Below are positions 46,543-58,464 of a stretch of 64,000 bases of DNA, one piece after another; within the stretch, counting starts at the first letter, position 1, and every line of letters begins with the position of its first letter. A program made the position numbers and the translations under genes. This stretch comes from Setaria digitata (lineage: Eukaryota; Nematoda; Chromadorea; Rhabditida; Setariidae): contig RCAB01000187.1 of NCBI GenBank assembly GCA_003640385.1, forward strand, positions 47,435-111,434, in the 5' to 3' direction. The notes beneath the pieces were generated by a model. The model did not search any database. It was not told the origin of the DNA and saw nothing but the letters and a program-made list of their open reading frames with translations.

Positions 46543-49500
46543 TTATATCAAATAAAGGACGAGAAAGATGATGAAGAAAATAAAAAAAATAATAGGAAAA
46601 AGGAAGCGTGAAACAAGATCGATTCCATGATTGTGCTTGAAATTGGCACATTTCGTATCATAGGCAACTTCTACCGTCTGAAAAAGATAAAAAGAATTAT
46701 CAATTAATTTAATTCCACCGATAATTGCAAACTTTTGGAATTTTAGATATTTTGTCCACTTTTTTTTTTGTTAAATATTTTGCCTTTTAAGTGTCAGGAA
46801 AATGCTAGAGGTTATAACGCTACTTTTTCTTTAAATTAGATTTTACCACAACATATCAGCCAAAAGGTGAAAGAATATTTTCTTATTTTATACAAGCTGA
46901 TAATTTTCTTAGATTGAGAAATCCCAATCAAACCAGTCGATAAATTAATTAATGGATGAATAAATAAATAGCGCTGTGGGAGATGAAGACACCTACCTCT
47001 CTAGTTACAGTAAGAGGCGATTCATCATCTTTCATGATCTTTCCGTTCCTGTATCGAATGGTCCTTCTGATTCCACAACAGATCACGATGAAATACTCAA
47101 CCAGTGATGCGAATGTCAAAATAAGACAGAAAAGAAGCCAAATCTGCATGCTACTGATACCATATGTCGACAGATTAGGCTGCGGATAGAATATCTGTAA
47201 AAAAGGCTGAAAGGATGAAAAGCAATCAGGATAGCTGATTCATTAACAGTCAGTTAATCTGACAAATAGTTGATATCATTCGTGATTATCAGCTTAAACT
47301 TAGCAAGTGACCTGAAATTTTAATAATCCGCAGGATTGTGTTCACAATGAATTAATTACTAATTAATGAAAGAAGAAAAGAAAAGAAAAGCAAAAATTGT
47401 CAATTAAAACTAACCAAAATTGAAGCAAAGATGAAAAATGGAACGGCGGCACTGACTGTTCGAGGGACTGACCATGATCCGTGTACCCAAAAGTGAAGCC
47501 ATGATGAAAGTATCTGGAAAGATAATTTCTTGAAAAAAATTTTAAAATATGCTTAATTAATGATTAGCTAATCAAAGCTTCCAACTCATTTCCTAACGTT
47601 CTAAGGAAATCTTTTTCTCCATCGCATTTTATAATATTTCGTTCTCTTCCTTCCAACATTATTACTTTATATAACCTTATACCAAACTGATAATTTCAGT
47701 TATCACATCTATTAATGTCGTGCTATTTCCTTTATATGACCTGTGCGAAATCATTGCCTGCCATTAATTTTTGCTAATTAGACAACTGTTTCATTTAACA
47801 GACACTAAAGCAAAAATTTTCTTTTCTTTTTTTTTTTTCTTTAATAGTTCAATTATTTCGACCAATTAAGTTTACAATTTATTACCAATAAATACAAGAG
47901 AATTTTCTGCAACCATTAAATTCGCAATATCTTTTGATTGGATTACCGAAAAAATTTTTCCATCGAACAGATGAAATTTTAATCAATCTTTAATCAGTGG
48001 TGAAAATCGAGGGTAATTAATTAATGAGTGTTTTTTTTTTCTAAGCAGAACCACAATTCCACAACTATTAACTGCTTACAATTATAGTTGCAAAAAAGTG
48101 AAATAATTAAAATCGAAATTATTTCACTTTAATATAATTTAAAACATATGATTTAACAAAATATTACAAGAATTTCTTGGGTTGGAAATAAAGATGGACT
48201 AAATTATGGAATTTAAAGATGAAAACATATAATACCAAGGCAAATCACCTAAATTTTAAAATCGTTCAGGATGTAAGCAAAAGCAAAGAAAAAAAAGAAA
48301 TGTAAAATATGAACTAACAAAATTACTTTTTTTGAAAAAAAAAACTGATTCAACTAACTACGCCATTATTTCAAACACTTACTTATCAATGATTAGTTAT
48401 TATCGTAGAATGAAATTTTCAAATATTAATTTAAAAAGTCAACAGCGCTTACCAAAAGTATTGATGGGATAAAAACGCGCCAGAATGCTTCAGATGACGC
48501 GCCCGTGAACGTTATCAGAACATCAATGCATGAATATATACCTGTGAATAGATGACAAAAGTGACTGCATCAGCAACATTCTATTGTTCTCTTATTATTT
48601 GAAGGAAGAAGAAACTTGTTATAAAAATGCATGAACTTGTAGGCCAGATTTTCATCAAGAGACACTGTTAATCCCATCTTAATTTGCTCGCAAAATTCAT
48701 TAAGCTTCCCACTGTAACACAATCGTAAGACAGCCATTGGAATTGATTCAAGGAACAAAATAGAAATTAGATGAATTTTAAAGTAAATGACAATGGAGTT
48801 CCATTAAAAAACATAATTAAGAGGTTAAAAAAGTCGGAAAATAACTTACCAACAGTGTAATTTCCAGCGCAGTCTTCAGCGACCGCTTCTTTGAATTCAT
48901 AAAAACCACTTAATAATTCTTGCGACACTTCGACTGGCACCACTGTTGGCGGTGAATTTGCCCACAAATAGACGATGTCTTCAATTGGGTATTTATCTGA
49001 AATATTATCATAAAAATTCCTTGTAAAAACTGATTCCTTACCTTTCATCAAATCTGAACATCAAAAACTAATTTTTGAAGTTTCTCAGAATAAAGAAAAC
49101 AACATTTAAGTGAATTGACATGTAGTAAAACAGCATCTTCGCACACTTTCGTTAATTTATTAGAGATGGAGTAATGAACAAAAGGACTTACAACTTGATA
49201 ATCTGAGCTTAAACATTCGAGTGTTTTCAAACGGATACTTGGAGCTGTATTCCACTGGCACTGTCACTGTTCGCCTTCAATTATATCATAAAAATAATAG
49301 TAACAACAGGTGATTTGATCATATTCAACTTGGCCAAATTAGGAAATGCCTAAAATTTCACCGAGTTCAATAGCATTGCTTAGCTGATTTATATAAAAAA
49401 TATTTTCCATAATCTATTCTTCTTATATTTTGAACTTTTAAATTAAATTAAAAACTTTTCTTCTTAATTTTTGAAAGAACCATTGAAATAAACAGGTTAA

Positions 49501-51141
49501 TAAATTCTTCTAAATCTAAAAGCTTTGAAAATTTTTAGATTATCGTTATCAGTTATTTTATAAATGAGAAAGAAGATAAAACTTATCTACTTGATTTTTT
49601 TTTTTGTTTAAATGAAGACCGAGCAACTTTTTCAAACGTATAAATTAAATTTAAAAATTTTGTCTTCTGAAGGAAAATAATATTCCGTTGTACGACAAAG
49701 GTATGGTTTCTTTCTACAAAATCTTAATACAACATTTTCATATAGACAAAGTAATACTGCTGTTTTTACGTAAACATGAATTTTAAGAGCCATTTCAGGG
49801 TCACGTAAACGTGCGGACTGACATATAAATAATTGCTTTTCCTTCACGATTACGCTATATTAGTACTGTTACTTAAGTGTCCATTTTGGAACGTAATATT
49901 TGAAATTGATGCAAAAAAGATTAGCGAAAACATTAGATAAAAACATAAATATAATCATTTCTAATGTTTTCATTTCCTGTTTCTGAAAGTACCATTAAAA
50001 CAATAGACAAAAGTGATATAGTTTCTGGATTGAATGCCTTTCAAAACATGTAGTAAAAAGCAATTTGGATGCGAATCTAGGAAGAAATCAAAAATGATAA
50101 ATTTTGATTGTGGCACTGAAGCTTAATCAGTTCCTTTTTTTTCCCTCTCGAGAGATTAAGCAATCGTATTGAAATGAACAAAATAAAAAAGTCTTCTCTC
50201 AGCTAAAAAAGAATTTGTGATAATTTATAGGTATTTTTTACGTAACAAAAATTTTGAAGCAAAAAAATCATCAAAATTATAATTGTTGAAAAAAGTAATT
50301 ATAATATATTTAAAAAAATTACTCGCAAAAAAAAAATTAATTTTTACTTGTTGTTTTTCCTAAAATCATTCGATGCGAGTTTTTTGAATAATGAAAATAT
50401 TTTGGCGTAGAATGCACTAATTAATTCTCATTAATTCCAAGTATGTTTTCACATTTTGAAATATTTTAACAAAATTTTAAAATTATTGCAAAAAAGTAAT
50501 AACATTTCAGAAGATCGGACAAATCCAGTCGGTTCAACGACTGTCCGATGACGTTTCTCGTGATTTACATCCTGACCGTTGGAAAAATAAGTGTCAGGTG
50601 TCCAGATACGTCTATTATGTGGCACGACCACCTCCTCCACACCGTCACGATCATCTACCTCATAAACAAGTCGACCATCCTCCCACTGCTGTCGCAGATA
50701 TAAGTCGACAACCTGAACACGTTCAAAACTAAATTATTCAACAAAAAACTGGATTATTTTATGTTTTCCTGAAATTTGAAAAAGGAAAGGAAAGATCAGT
50801 CAGTGATTCCTCGCAAATCTATGAAGTTTACTACTTTTTAAGCAGCAAGAGAGGGAAGGGAAAACGAAAAATCTATGAGGCGAACCGCTTGGTGATCGTG
50901 CCATAAGATGCGGTTGATGAAAATCGAAGCGATCACAACGATTGCGGAATGATCGGCAGAGTCTGTAAAGCATACAATGAACGGAATAAAATAAGATTTA
51001 AGTGGACAACCCCTGACTGGCGGTCGTGTCTGTGGATCGTATTCCGAGAGGATCCTCGACAGCACCTGACCCTCGAGACCAATTTGACGTGATCGCAATA
51101 CTTTCGGTGATTGTCCACTCACTGCTACCATTGTACCAATG
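46543..51141 (-). CDS. Pentameric ligand-gated ion channel subunit lacking the Cys-loop cysteines (5' end incomplete)
   Basis: Ten exons on the minus strand: 51141-51011, 50962-50886, 50712-50504, 49854-49805, 49266-49192, 48996-48850, 48541-48453, 47513-47415, 47206-46997, 46677-46543. Phases agree; 403 residues if counted from the ATG at 51131. No signal peptide follows that ATG, and exon 1 opens after TCTTTTCAG in a phase that allows an upstream exon, so the true start is probably missing. Order: extracellular domain with WTPDTYFSN (103-111), the Cys-loop region SSKYPFENTRM (160-170), loop C C220-x10-C231 as in glutamate- and glycine-gated chloride channels, M1 to M3, a short M3-M4 loop, and M4 at the C-terminus. 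Both Cys-loop cysteines are replaced (Pro156, Met170). M2 reads SVPRTVSAAVPFFIFASIL instead of the anion-channel PAR...TT-L pattern. The exon 3-4 junction (AT|GTTATT to ATATAG|C) is the least certain. Ligand unknown. Confidence 0.82.
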
Positions 51142-52911
51142 CTGAAAAGAAATCATATCGACTACAATTAATTAATTATATTAAGTGGCTGCAATAAAGT
51201 AGTAAATGGAGTTAATGCATAAAAAAGATAAATAGAGGAGTTTTTTATTGAGCAATTTATATCACAGTTTCACGCTAGTTGGAAATAAAACATATGAACA
51301 AGGCTTCATGCGGATAAACTATGAACTCAGTCATATCAACAAACTAAATAATCATTTGCACGACACTTTGTCAAAATAATCGCTGTATTCTACCTCATTA
51401 CTTTAAAAAAAAAAAAAAAGAATCGTCTGAAAGAATTATTCGAAAATTACAAATATTTGTTAGGTTTTTCTTATTTCAGGATAAACAAAACTTATTCTAG
51501 TTATCTCAAATTTCTTTTACCACTCGTTCCATTCCTGCTTTTTAACTTTATCAACAAGTCTAATATCTCTTTGTTAATTTTTCATAATAATGATTGGAAT
51601 AATTTTTTTTTTCTGCCTATTCTGAATTGAAACAACAGTTACTTTAATTATTCATCTGAATACTTCAACCATTTTGATAAAATTTGTGAAGCTCATTGAT
51701 AGAGGATGAATAATTGGCGAAATGCAGAAGCAACCATTTATTAAAAAACCAGTATGGAAATTCGAGAAAGCTAAGTAAGGTGATTAATTAAGAAAGGTAA
51801 TATTGAAAACTTAAATACGAAAAAAGTGTTCAAAATCAACATTTTTCTCCTTACATTCGTGTTAATTTCGGGAACTACAATGAATTTTTTTTATTACCTA
51901 GTCATTTAGCCTTATTTTTTTTCTTATTTTAACTTTTCAAAGTTCGTTCTCAAAGCAATTGATTTCCGGTTGGTTTAAAAATCAGACTGAAATCCATTCA
52001 TTTTGTTTGTAATTATCGAGCTCGTTTTGATTTGTAATCTCTATGAGAAGCGAGCAGCGCGTAAAAAAAAATTGAATTAGTTTGAGATCATAAAATATCA
52101 GTAATTATAATTTATTTTTGGCATCTAAATTTAAGAAAAAAGAAAGAACTCTTTTCATTCCCCAGCAAAAGTATTTATTTCTATCGGGATTTCATTTTAG
52201 TTGATGCATTTTCATGTTTTGTTTCTGGCAGAATCAAAAATTACTTTTTTCATTTCTCACTTGTTGAAGAAGCAGTGAAAATTGAGACGGCAAATGTGAA
52301 ATTTGAAAAGTTTCTTTACTGAATTGTTTTGAATTCATAAACAAGCGTTTTCGACGCATTAATTAATTCTTACTGAGCATATTTTTCCTACATTTTAATT
52401 CCGATTCAATCATATCGCAAGCCATAGCACTCTAAAATTAACACAAGGTTAACTGATAATGATCGATTGCAAATAAAATTTAATCTTGTATTGTTCATAA
52501 ACGAAGTTTTTCCTCGTCTTTCCTTTTTTTTTTTTTTATGTTTTCTGAAGACATTTCAGCGTGCTTCACCATAAAATACAGCGTTGATTCACATTTTAAT
52601 TATTTTATATTAAAAATAAGAATAAAAATGTTGATAATTGAAAATATTTAATGGCTAAAATTGCCAAGAATATAAGACTTCATTCACTTCTCAAATATTT
52701 AAAGCGAAAATGTTTACTCGCAGATAAGTTTATACATTAGAAACTATAAAAATACACCTCTGATGTATGCAATACAATCGTGATCTTATCAATCTTATCA
52801 GTGTTATTATTAACTGCTGCTATACCATTTTTGTTATGCTATAATTGTTATCATTCCATTTATTATTTGAAAGATTTATTTTCAGTACTAATTAAATTCC
52901 ACTTTGTTAAG

Positions 52912-53274
52912 ATGAAAATTTTCTATGGAAATGCTACCAAATGGCTGTTCAAAATTTTAACTCATACAGAAAAAGGATTAAATTCGGCATCTGCTGAATT
53001 CCACTTAGAAAACGCAATATTTTTTAACTTCGTCAAAACGAAGTTTCTCAATGCTATGACAAAAACTGAGGGAACTAAGATTAGAACAGGAATGATCAAA
53101 GGAAATTCCTCAACTTCAAAAAGATCTCAGCTACCAATTAAGGTAATTAAAAAATTGTATAGAATTTCGTGCACAAATACAATTATAAAGAATTTCAGTA
53201 CTGAAGATGAAGTAAAATTAAATGGTTGTCTTTCAAGCAATGTTTGCAAACAGTTAGGAAATAAAAATGTTTGA
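52912..53274 (+). CDS. Possible small orphan ORF, 120 residues
   Basis: An ATG at 52912 opens 120 codons (MKIFYGNATKW...KQLGNKNV). The same frame is open back to 52750, about 174 codons in all, which is unusual in DNA this AT-rich. A very good acceptor (GATTTATTTTCAG) ends at 52885, 26 bases before the ATG, as expected for a trans-splice site. The product is basic, with Lys/Ser/Thr-rich stretches and NAT/NSS/NFS sequons but no recognised domain. A good internal donor (ATTAAG|GTAATT at 53143) raises the option that it is only an exon. It could also be chance. Confidence 0.3.
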   Translation: MKIFYGNATKWLFKILTHTEKGLNSASAEFHLENAIFFNFVKTKFLNAMTKTEGTKIRTGMIKGNSSTSKRSQLPIKVIKKLYRISCTNTIIKNFSTEDEVKLNGCLSSNVCKQLGNKNV

Positions 53275-53395
53275 AGAAAACAAATATGAGTCAGACTTTT
53301 GGTGGAAATTTTTTAGCGATTTTGAGGAAGTTTCTCGAAAACAAAAACGTTTTTAAGACTCAAAAGCCTTCTGTTGAGCAATTCTCAGTTTATAT

Positions 53396-53505
53396 TTATT
53401 ATTATTATTCATCATTATCATTTATTATTATTATTATTGTTATTATTATTGTTGTTGTTGTTATTATTATTATTATTATTATTTTACTATTACTTATTAG
53501 GTATT
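53396..53505. repeat. TTA/TTG trinucleotide microsatellite
   Basis: A long interrupted run of ATT/TTA triplets with a central block of TTG triplets. It explains the isoleucine/valine-rich open frame at 53271-53537, which is not a gene. Confidence 0.9.
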
Positions 53506-53769
53506 ACTTTATTAGCCATAAAGGAATCAAAAATTAAAATTTAAAAATGACGGGGATGATTATTATTTTTTGAGAAGTGAATTTGTTTTGATATCGACTA
53601 ATTTTGGCACAGTTAATCATGAGAAAAAGCTTGGAAAATTATTTGTTCATTTCAAATTTACTGTTGAATAAATTAAACAATTACAAAAAAATAGATAACT
53701 TTTTTTAGTAAAGTTTTTCAAGGACAATGTAAAAACAAATTAATTAGTTTAAAAATAAAAAAAAAAAAA

Positions 53770-53954
53770 CTCGGTTAGAATCTATGCAATGTATATAAAC
53801 AGGCTGGTGGCTGAATAAAGAATCCTAGAACACTGTTTTGAACGACTCCTGAGATTAATTTNCTCGGTTAGAATCTATGCAATGTATATAAACAGGCTGA
53901 TGGCTGAATAAAGAATCCTAGAACACTGTTTTGAACGACTCCTGAGATTAATTT
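53770..53954. repeat. Duplicated contig ends around a single N (53862)
   Basis: Bases 53770-53861 recur at 53863-53954 with one visible mismatch (ctggtggc/ctgatggc), separated only by the N. Confidence 0.85.
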
Positions 53955-56900
53955 ATCATATATTCATTCAAAATTTGAATACTAAAAGATACTTAAAGGC
54001 CTACTTTACATTATTCATTCAAACTCAGACGCTGTGATTGATTGGATAGCAAATGATAGAGTATTTGGATATATGTTGAACAAGAAAGATTATTTAATTA
54101 AAGGAATTTTCTGAAACGTACCGGCAATTTAAAAGTATCTGAAAAATGTTCAATTTAGCTTGCAAGTTAGAAAATGTGAAATGCAACAGTGAAAAGTTTC
54201 AATAAATTTCTAAATGTATGAGAATTTTAGGCATAATCGATAGCCTACTTGAACAAACTATCGCAAAAAGGCTGAGAAAAGAATTTAGCAACATTTTCTT
54301 CCATGCCATTTACATTCTCTTTTTACAATAAGTTTCTTTTCTTTTTCTTTAGTAAAAACAAACAAGAAAAAGGGAGAGGTGCTGCAAATTAATTACATTA
54401 TACTGCATAATACTTAACAGCTTTCAGTGAAGGAGGACAATTATTAAGTGGTAAATGTAAATGAATTTAAAAAAAAAAAAACGAAAACGTTTACAGGAAA
54501 GAGAAGGCAGATCGATTGGCTAACGAACCGATTAAAGCTATCAGTAAATTTTACTAGGCAAAAAAATGAAACATAGCGCTGTTTCTTTTTAAACAAAGTT
54601 GTTGTACATCGGCACACAATTCCACATCAACTGCTTTATTATGAGTTATTTTAATGCATATTTCTTAGATTTATCACTTATCACTCATTTTAGACTAAGA
54701 AGTAAGTTGGAGCGAATGCAAATTTCAATGATTCCTTCTTTATTTTAGTTTGGAATAGAAAACAGTTACAATATTAGTAAACAGGTAGCGTATGAGAATC
54801 TAAAAAACGTGCAGTACGTGACCGCTCAAAAAGTTTTGTGACAGAAACGTTAGCTATAATGTGGCTGAACAGCGACGGCTCTCAATGATTTGCCCAGGAA
54901 ATAATCATTAGCTCGGTGATCATTTGAATTTTGTAATAAAATAGAAATATCGATGGGCAAGTGACGGTAATCGGAAATTTTGTCGGTGTTTAAGAACTTT
55001 TCGTCCTTTGTTCCTCACAAATCATCTCGATATCAATGTACGAAAAGTGAACTGCACCGACAATCGTTCACAAGCATCCCAGTGATAATGATTGAAAGAG
55101 GAAAAATGAATCTTCAAAATCAATTTGCATCGGGAACAGCACAAATTGTCAAATTTCGAGAATGTGTCTTGCTTGTTAAGGAATATAAATTATACAAATT
55201 CATGCAATCGCACTGGCCACAAAAAACACCTTAACGATTTTGTCCTGTTTGTTAGATAATTAGCATTACAGAAATAGAACGAATTAAATTAGAAATTTTT
55301 GCCATTATTCACGGGAGCAAATGATTGCTACCTCCGCAATTATCTGATCATTTCCTACGGAAATTTTTCCACAGCAAAATTGACTACTGGAAAACATTTT
55401 CTCGTGACTACATGATATTTCTATGCGTGAGTTTCTAAAGCAAAAGTATTTGAATGTGATAAATCTTATTTCGACTAATGAAGATGAATTAAAATGCAAT
55501 TTAAAGTTCATCGCCCTAAACTACTGAAATTTCTACATTAACCCCAATGCTTTTTTATTCTTTTTAATGTCCAAAAGCAGAAGGAAAGAAAATTACCTTA
55601 AAAGCAATGAAATCCAAAAAATCCGACATTCAGTTGTTGCTGGCCACATAATAGCTTCTTGGTTGATGATAATTGTAATGGTAATTTAACCGGTAGCTAA
55701 TATGGACTGTGACAATAGAAAATATAATGGTAATTAACCAATAGGAATTGCTTCAAATTTTTTCAGGTAAGGAAAGCTTCAGTTGGTTAAACAGCCTAAT
55801 GAATGAAATGAATGGTGAAGATTGTGGCAAAAGGATAAGAAATGAATGATGCTTCTCTTGCAGTAGTAATTTTTTCCCTTCTCTCTTTTCGTTTTTGTCG
55901 AGAAAATTTAGCTAAAAATTATTTGAGATGAAACAAATATTCTCATTTATACTATACCATTCAGTTGCTAACAAAAAACTGAACAGAGAAAAGACGCAAA
56001 GAACTGAATGACAAGAGCAGTCTAAATATATTTATCTTCCAATCAACACAGAAAAGAGGAAAAGAGAGTGATAAGAATAAGTGTAATGTATTTATCTTAA
56101 AATCTAACTTGAACGAAAAACAACCAATAGGTGCTTCTGCCTGTGTGTATGCTGTGCAGCAAGGAAATCGAGAAATTCTCGATGCTGATTTGTTGATTGC
56201 AATTTCTTGTACTTAAATACATTTACGTATGCCTTCCTGTTACACATTTTAAATTACATTTTTACAATTCTTTTACTTCTTATTTCATTCTAATTACTTC
56301 TATTTCCTACTAGTAGCACTAAAACTATTCCATTCTTCACAACACATTTCATTATTTAACAGTGTAATAAAACTGGCATTTTGTTTTTTTCTCTTCTTAT
56401 CCTTCGTTCTTTTTTTTACAAGCTAACTATTGAACTGATTAGTCTTCAGATTTTAGTGAACAGTGAATATTACATTTCTTTTTGGTTTAATTTGGAAAGA
56501 GATGATGAAAATGGGAAGAAAATAAAGCAAAAAATATGGATGAAAAGAATCAAATAAAATGAAGTTATTTCGAGTTTTTTTTTCCCTTTTAGGAATTATG
56601 TGAAAACAAAACTAATAAAGAATTAATAATTCTATTGACAAAAACATTCTTGGAAAGGACTTCTTTTTCAAGGGACAAACATAGGTGTCGGAACAGGTAA
56701 CCAAAAAAATGCAGTAAGAAAAAATTTAGTAATTCACAAATGATTCGTCGGTTTGTTATACAAATAATTGTACCGAGTTGATACTAAAGGTGTATAAAGC
56801 GAAGCAAGTGGGTAAAAGAAGAATGAGAGGAGAGGAAAAATGCTAAAAGTTTTGAGGAATTCAATTGAAAGTACTGATGGTACAAATGCTGCAGTATTCA

Positions 56901-58464
56901 AGAGCATAAGCATTTTCAATACATTTCAAATGTTACATGCTATACGTAATTAATTAAAATGATCTAAGGAATAACTGGTAACATTGGTGACAATGATAGT
57001 TAAATAAATGACAGTGAGCAGCAGGAGATCAGTCTAAAGAATGATAATCTAAGCAAATCAGATTTTAAAGATCGCAACAAAAAAAATCTCTGCTAATTAG
57101 AGAATTTGAAAGAGAATGGGGGAAGATTAGTTCCATCTTTTACTTGGTGGTTCTTTTAATTAATACTGTTGCCTAATATTTCAAAATTACTGATTTCCAC
57201 GATATCATTAATTCTGTATTTTTCAGAAACCATTTTTGCAAAACACACTTCTAGGACAAAAATCTCGTAAATCCCTTTTAGTTTACAGAAGAGTGTGAGC
57301 TAAAAAAGGTAGAAGAAGTGATATTTACGAATGAGACAGTAAAGCGAAACTTTTCATTCTGATAATTTCATCAGAATTTTGTCTACGTTACTAACAACTT
57401 TCTTCATCCCAGAAAAAAGATAAAAACGTCCGTTCAGAGAAAGTGAAGATATTTAGACTAATGCTATCGAATCGCTTACAGATTTCCAAAGTCTTATTCA
57501 CCTTCACCAACCTACCCCATTTTCACGTACCCAAGCTATATAGCAAGAAAAAAAATAATAATAAATGGGAAAATACAGTTTTCAAGCCTATTTTTCTGAG
57601 GAGGAAATGTTGCTCTGACCACCTTTATTTTTAAGAAATTTCCATCATCTCATCTTAATGACCTATATTTTCTGATCCTGCAGAGGTGAAGAACCAAGAA
57701 AAAGTTATGAATATTATTGCCTTCTTGTGCAATTTTTGCGTTTGCATCCTGTATTTTTTAGGTAAAAAAAAACAATTCAAAACCATTTAAATGATACAAG
57801 TGACACGATTACTAATTTAGTAACATTTATAACAACTAATTGTATAAGTATTTATCAAGAATAGTGTATCATTATAACGCCAAATATCAACCACCAACAG
57901 CATTTCACACCCTAAACTCTGCTCTTGATACACCCTAACCAAAAGCATTAATATATGGAATTGTCACAAGCAAATTTACAAAATCCAAGCCAAATCAAAA
58001 AACTACCCGCAGACGAGCACAAAAGACTATGGCACGATGTAGTGCAGGAAGACAAAATCCATGGAAATGATTTGAAATCGAAACAAATCAATAAGAATTC
58101 ATCTATTCAATAATCATTATATGCCTTCCAGTACTAAAGTACTTGACATGGCAATTTAAAATCAGTGGCGACTTGGATGATTAACAGACCAAAAAATTTC
58201 TCAACAGTTAATTTCTGGACCACTTTCTCATAATCGATTTAAGACTAAGCCTAGCGTGCAGCACTCAAAAACGCTGCAGTGAGCGACCGCACAATCTCAA
58301 TGACTTTAAACAGCGAAGTTCCATACCCTACTGAAGTTGAGGTGAAGTAAATCGATAACGGTAAAGTTATTTCATGAGGAGAGTATATTTCCGGATCTAT
58401 GACATGAATAACTACAAGATCATAAACTGACTGATATATTAGACATTTTACAATTAACAGGTAA

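Larger units (their letters stand above)
51142..58464. other. 7-kb stretch upstream of the channel gene
   Basis: AT-rich. It should hold the channel promoter and possibly its signal-peptide exon, which I looked for on the minus strand in the first ~550 bp without success. Further on there is a possible small ORF (52912-53274), a TTA/TTG microsatellite (about 53396-53505), an assembly join (53770-53954), and a slightly less AT-rich patch (about 54840-55230) with a weak plus-strand open frame. A minus-strand frame at 56734-56919 starts with a hydrophobic stretch but its donors are in the wrong phase for the channel gene. Confidence 0.5.

Noticed and set aside
53271..53537. Ile/Val-rich 88-codon frame resembling a membrane protein
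   Set aside because: It is translation of the TTA/TTG microsatellite.
56734..56919. Hydrophobic minus-strand frame considered as the missing signal-peptide exon of the channel gene
   Set aside because: Its possible GT donors are phase 0 while the channel's next exon needs phase 2; the distance (over 5 kb) is also long.
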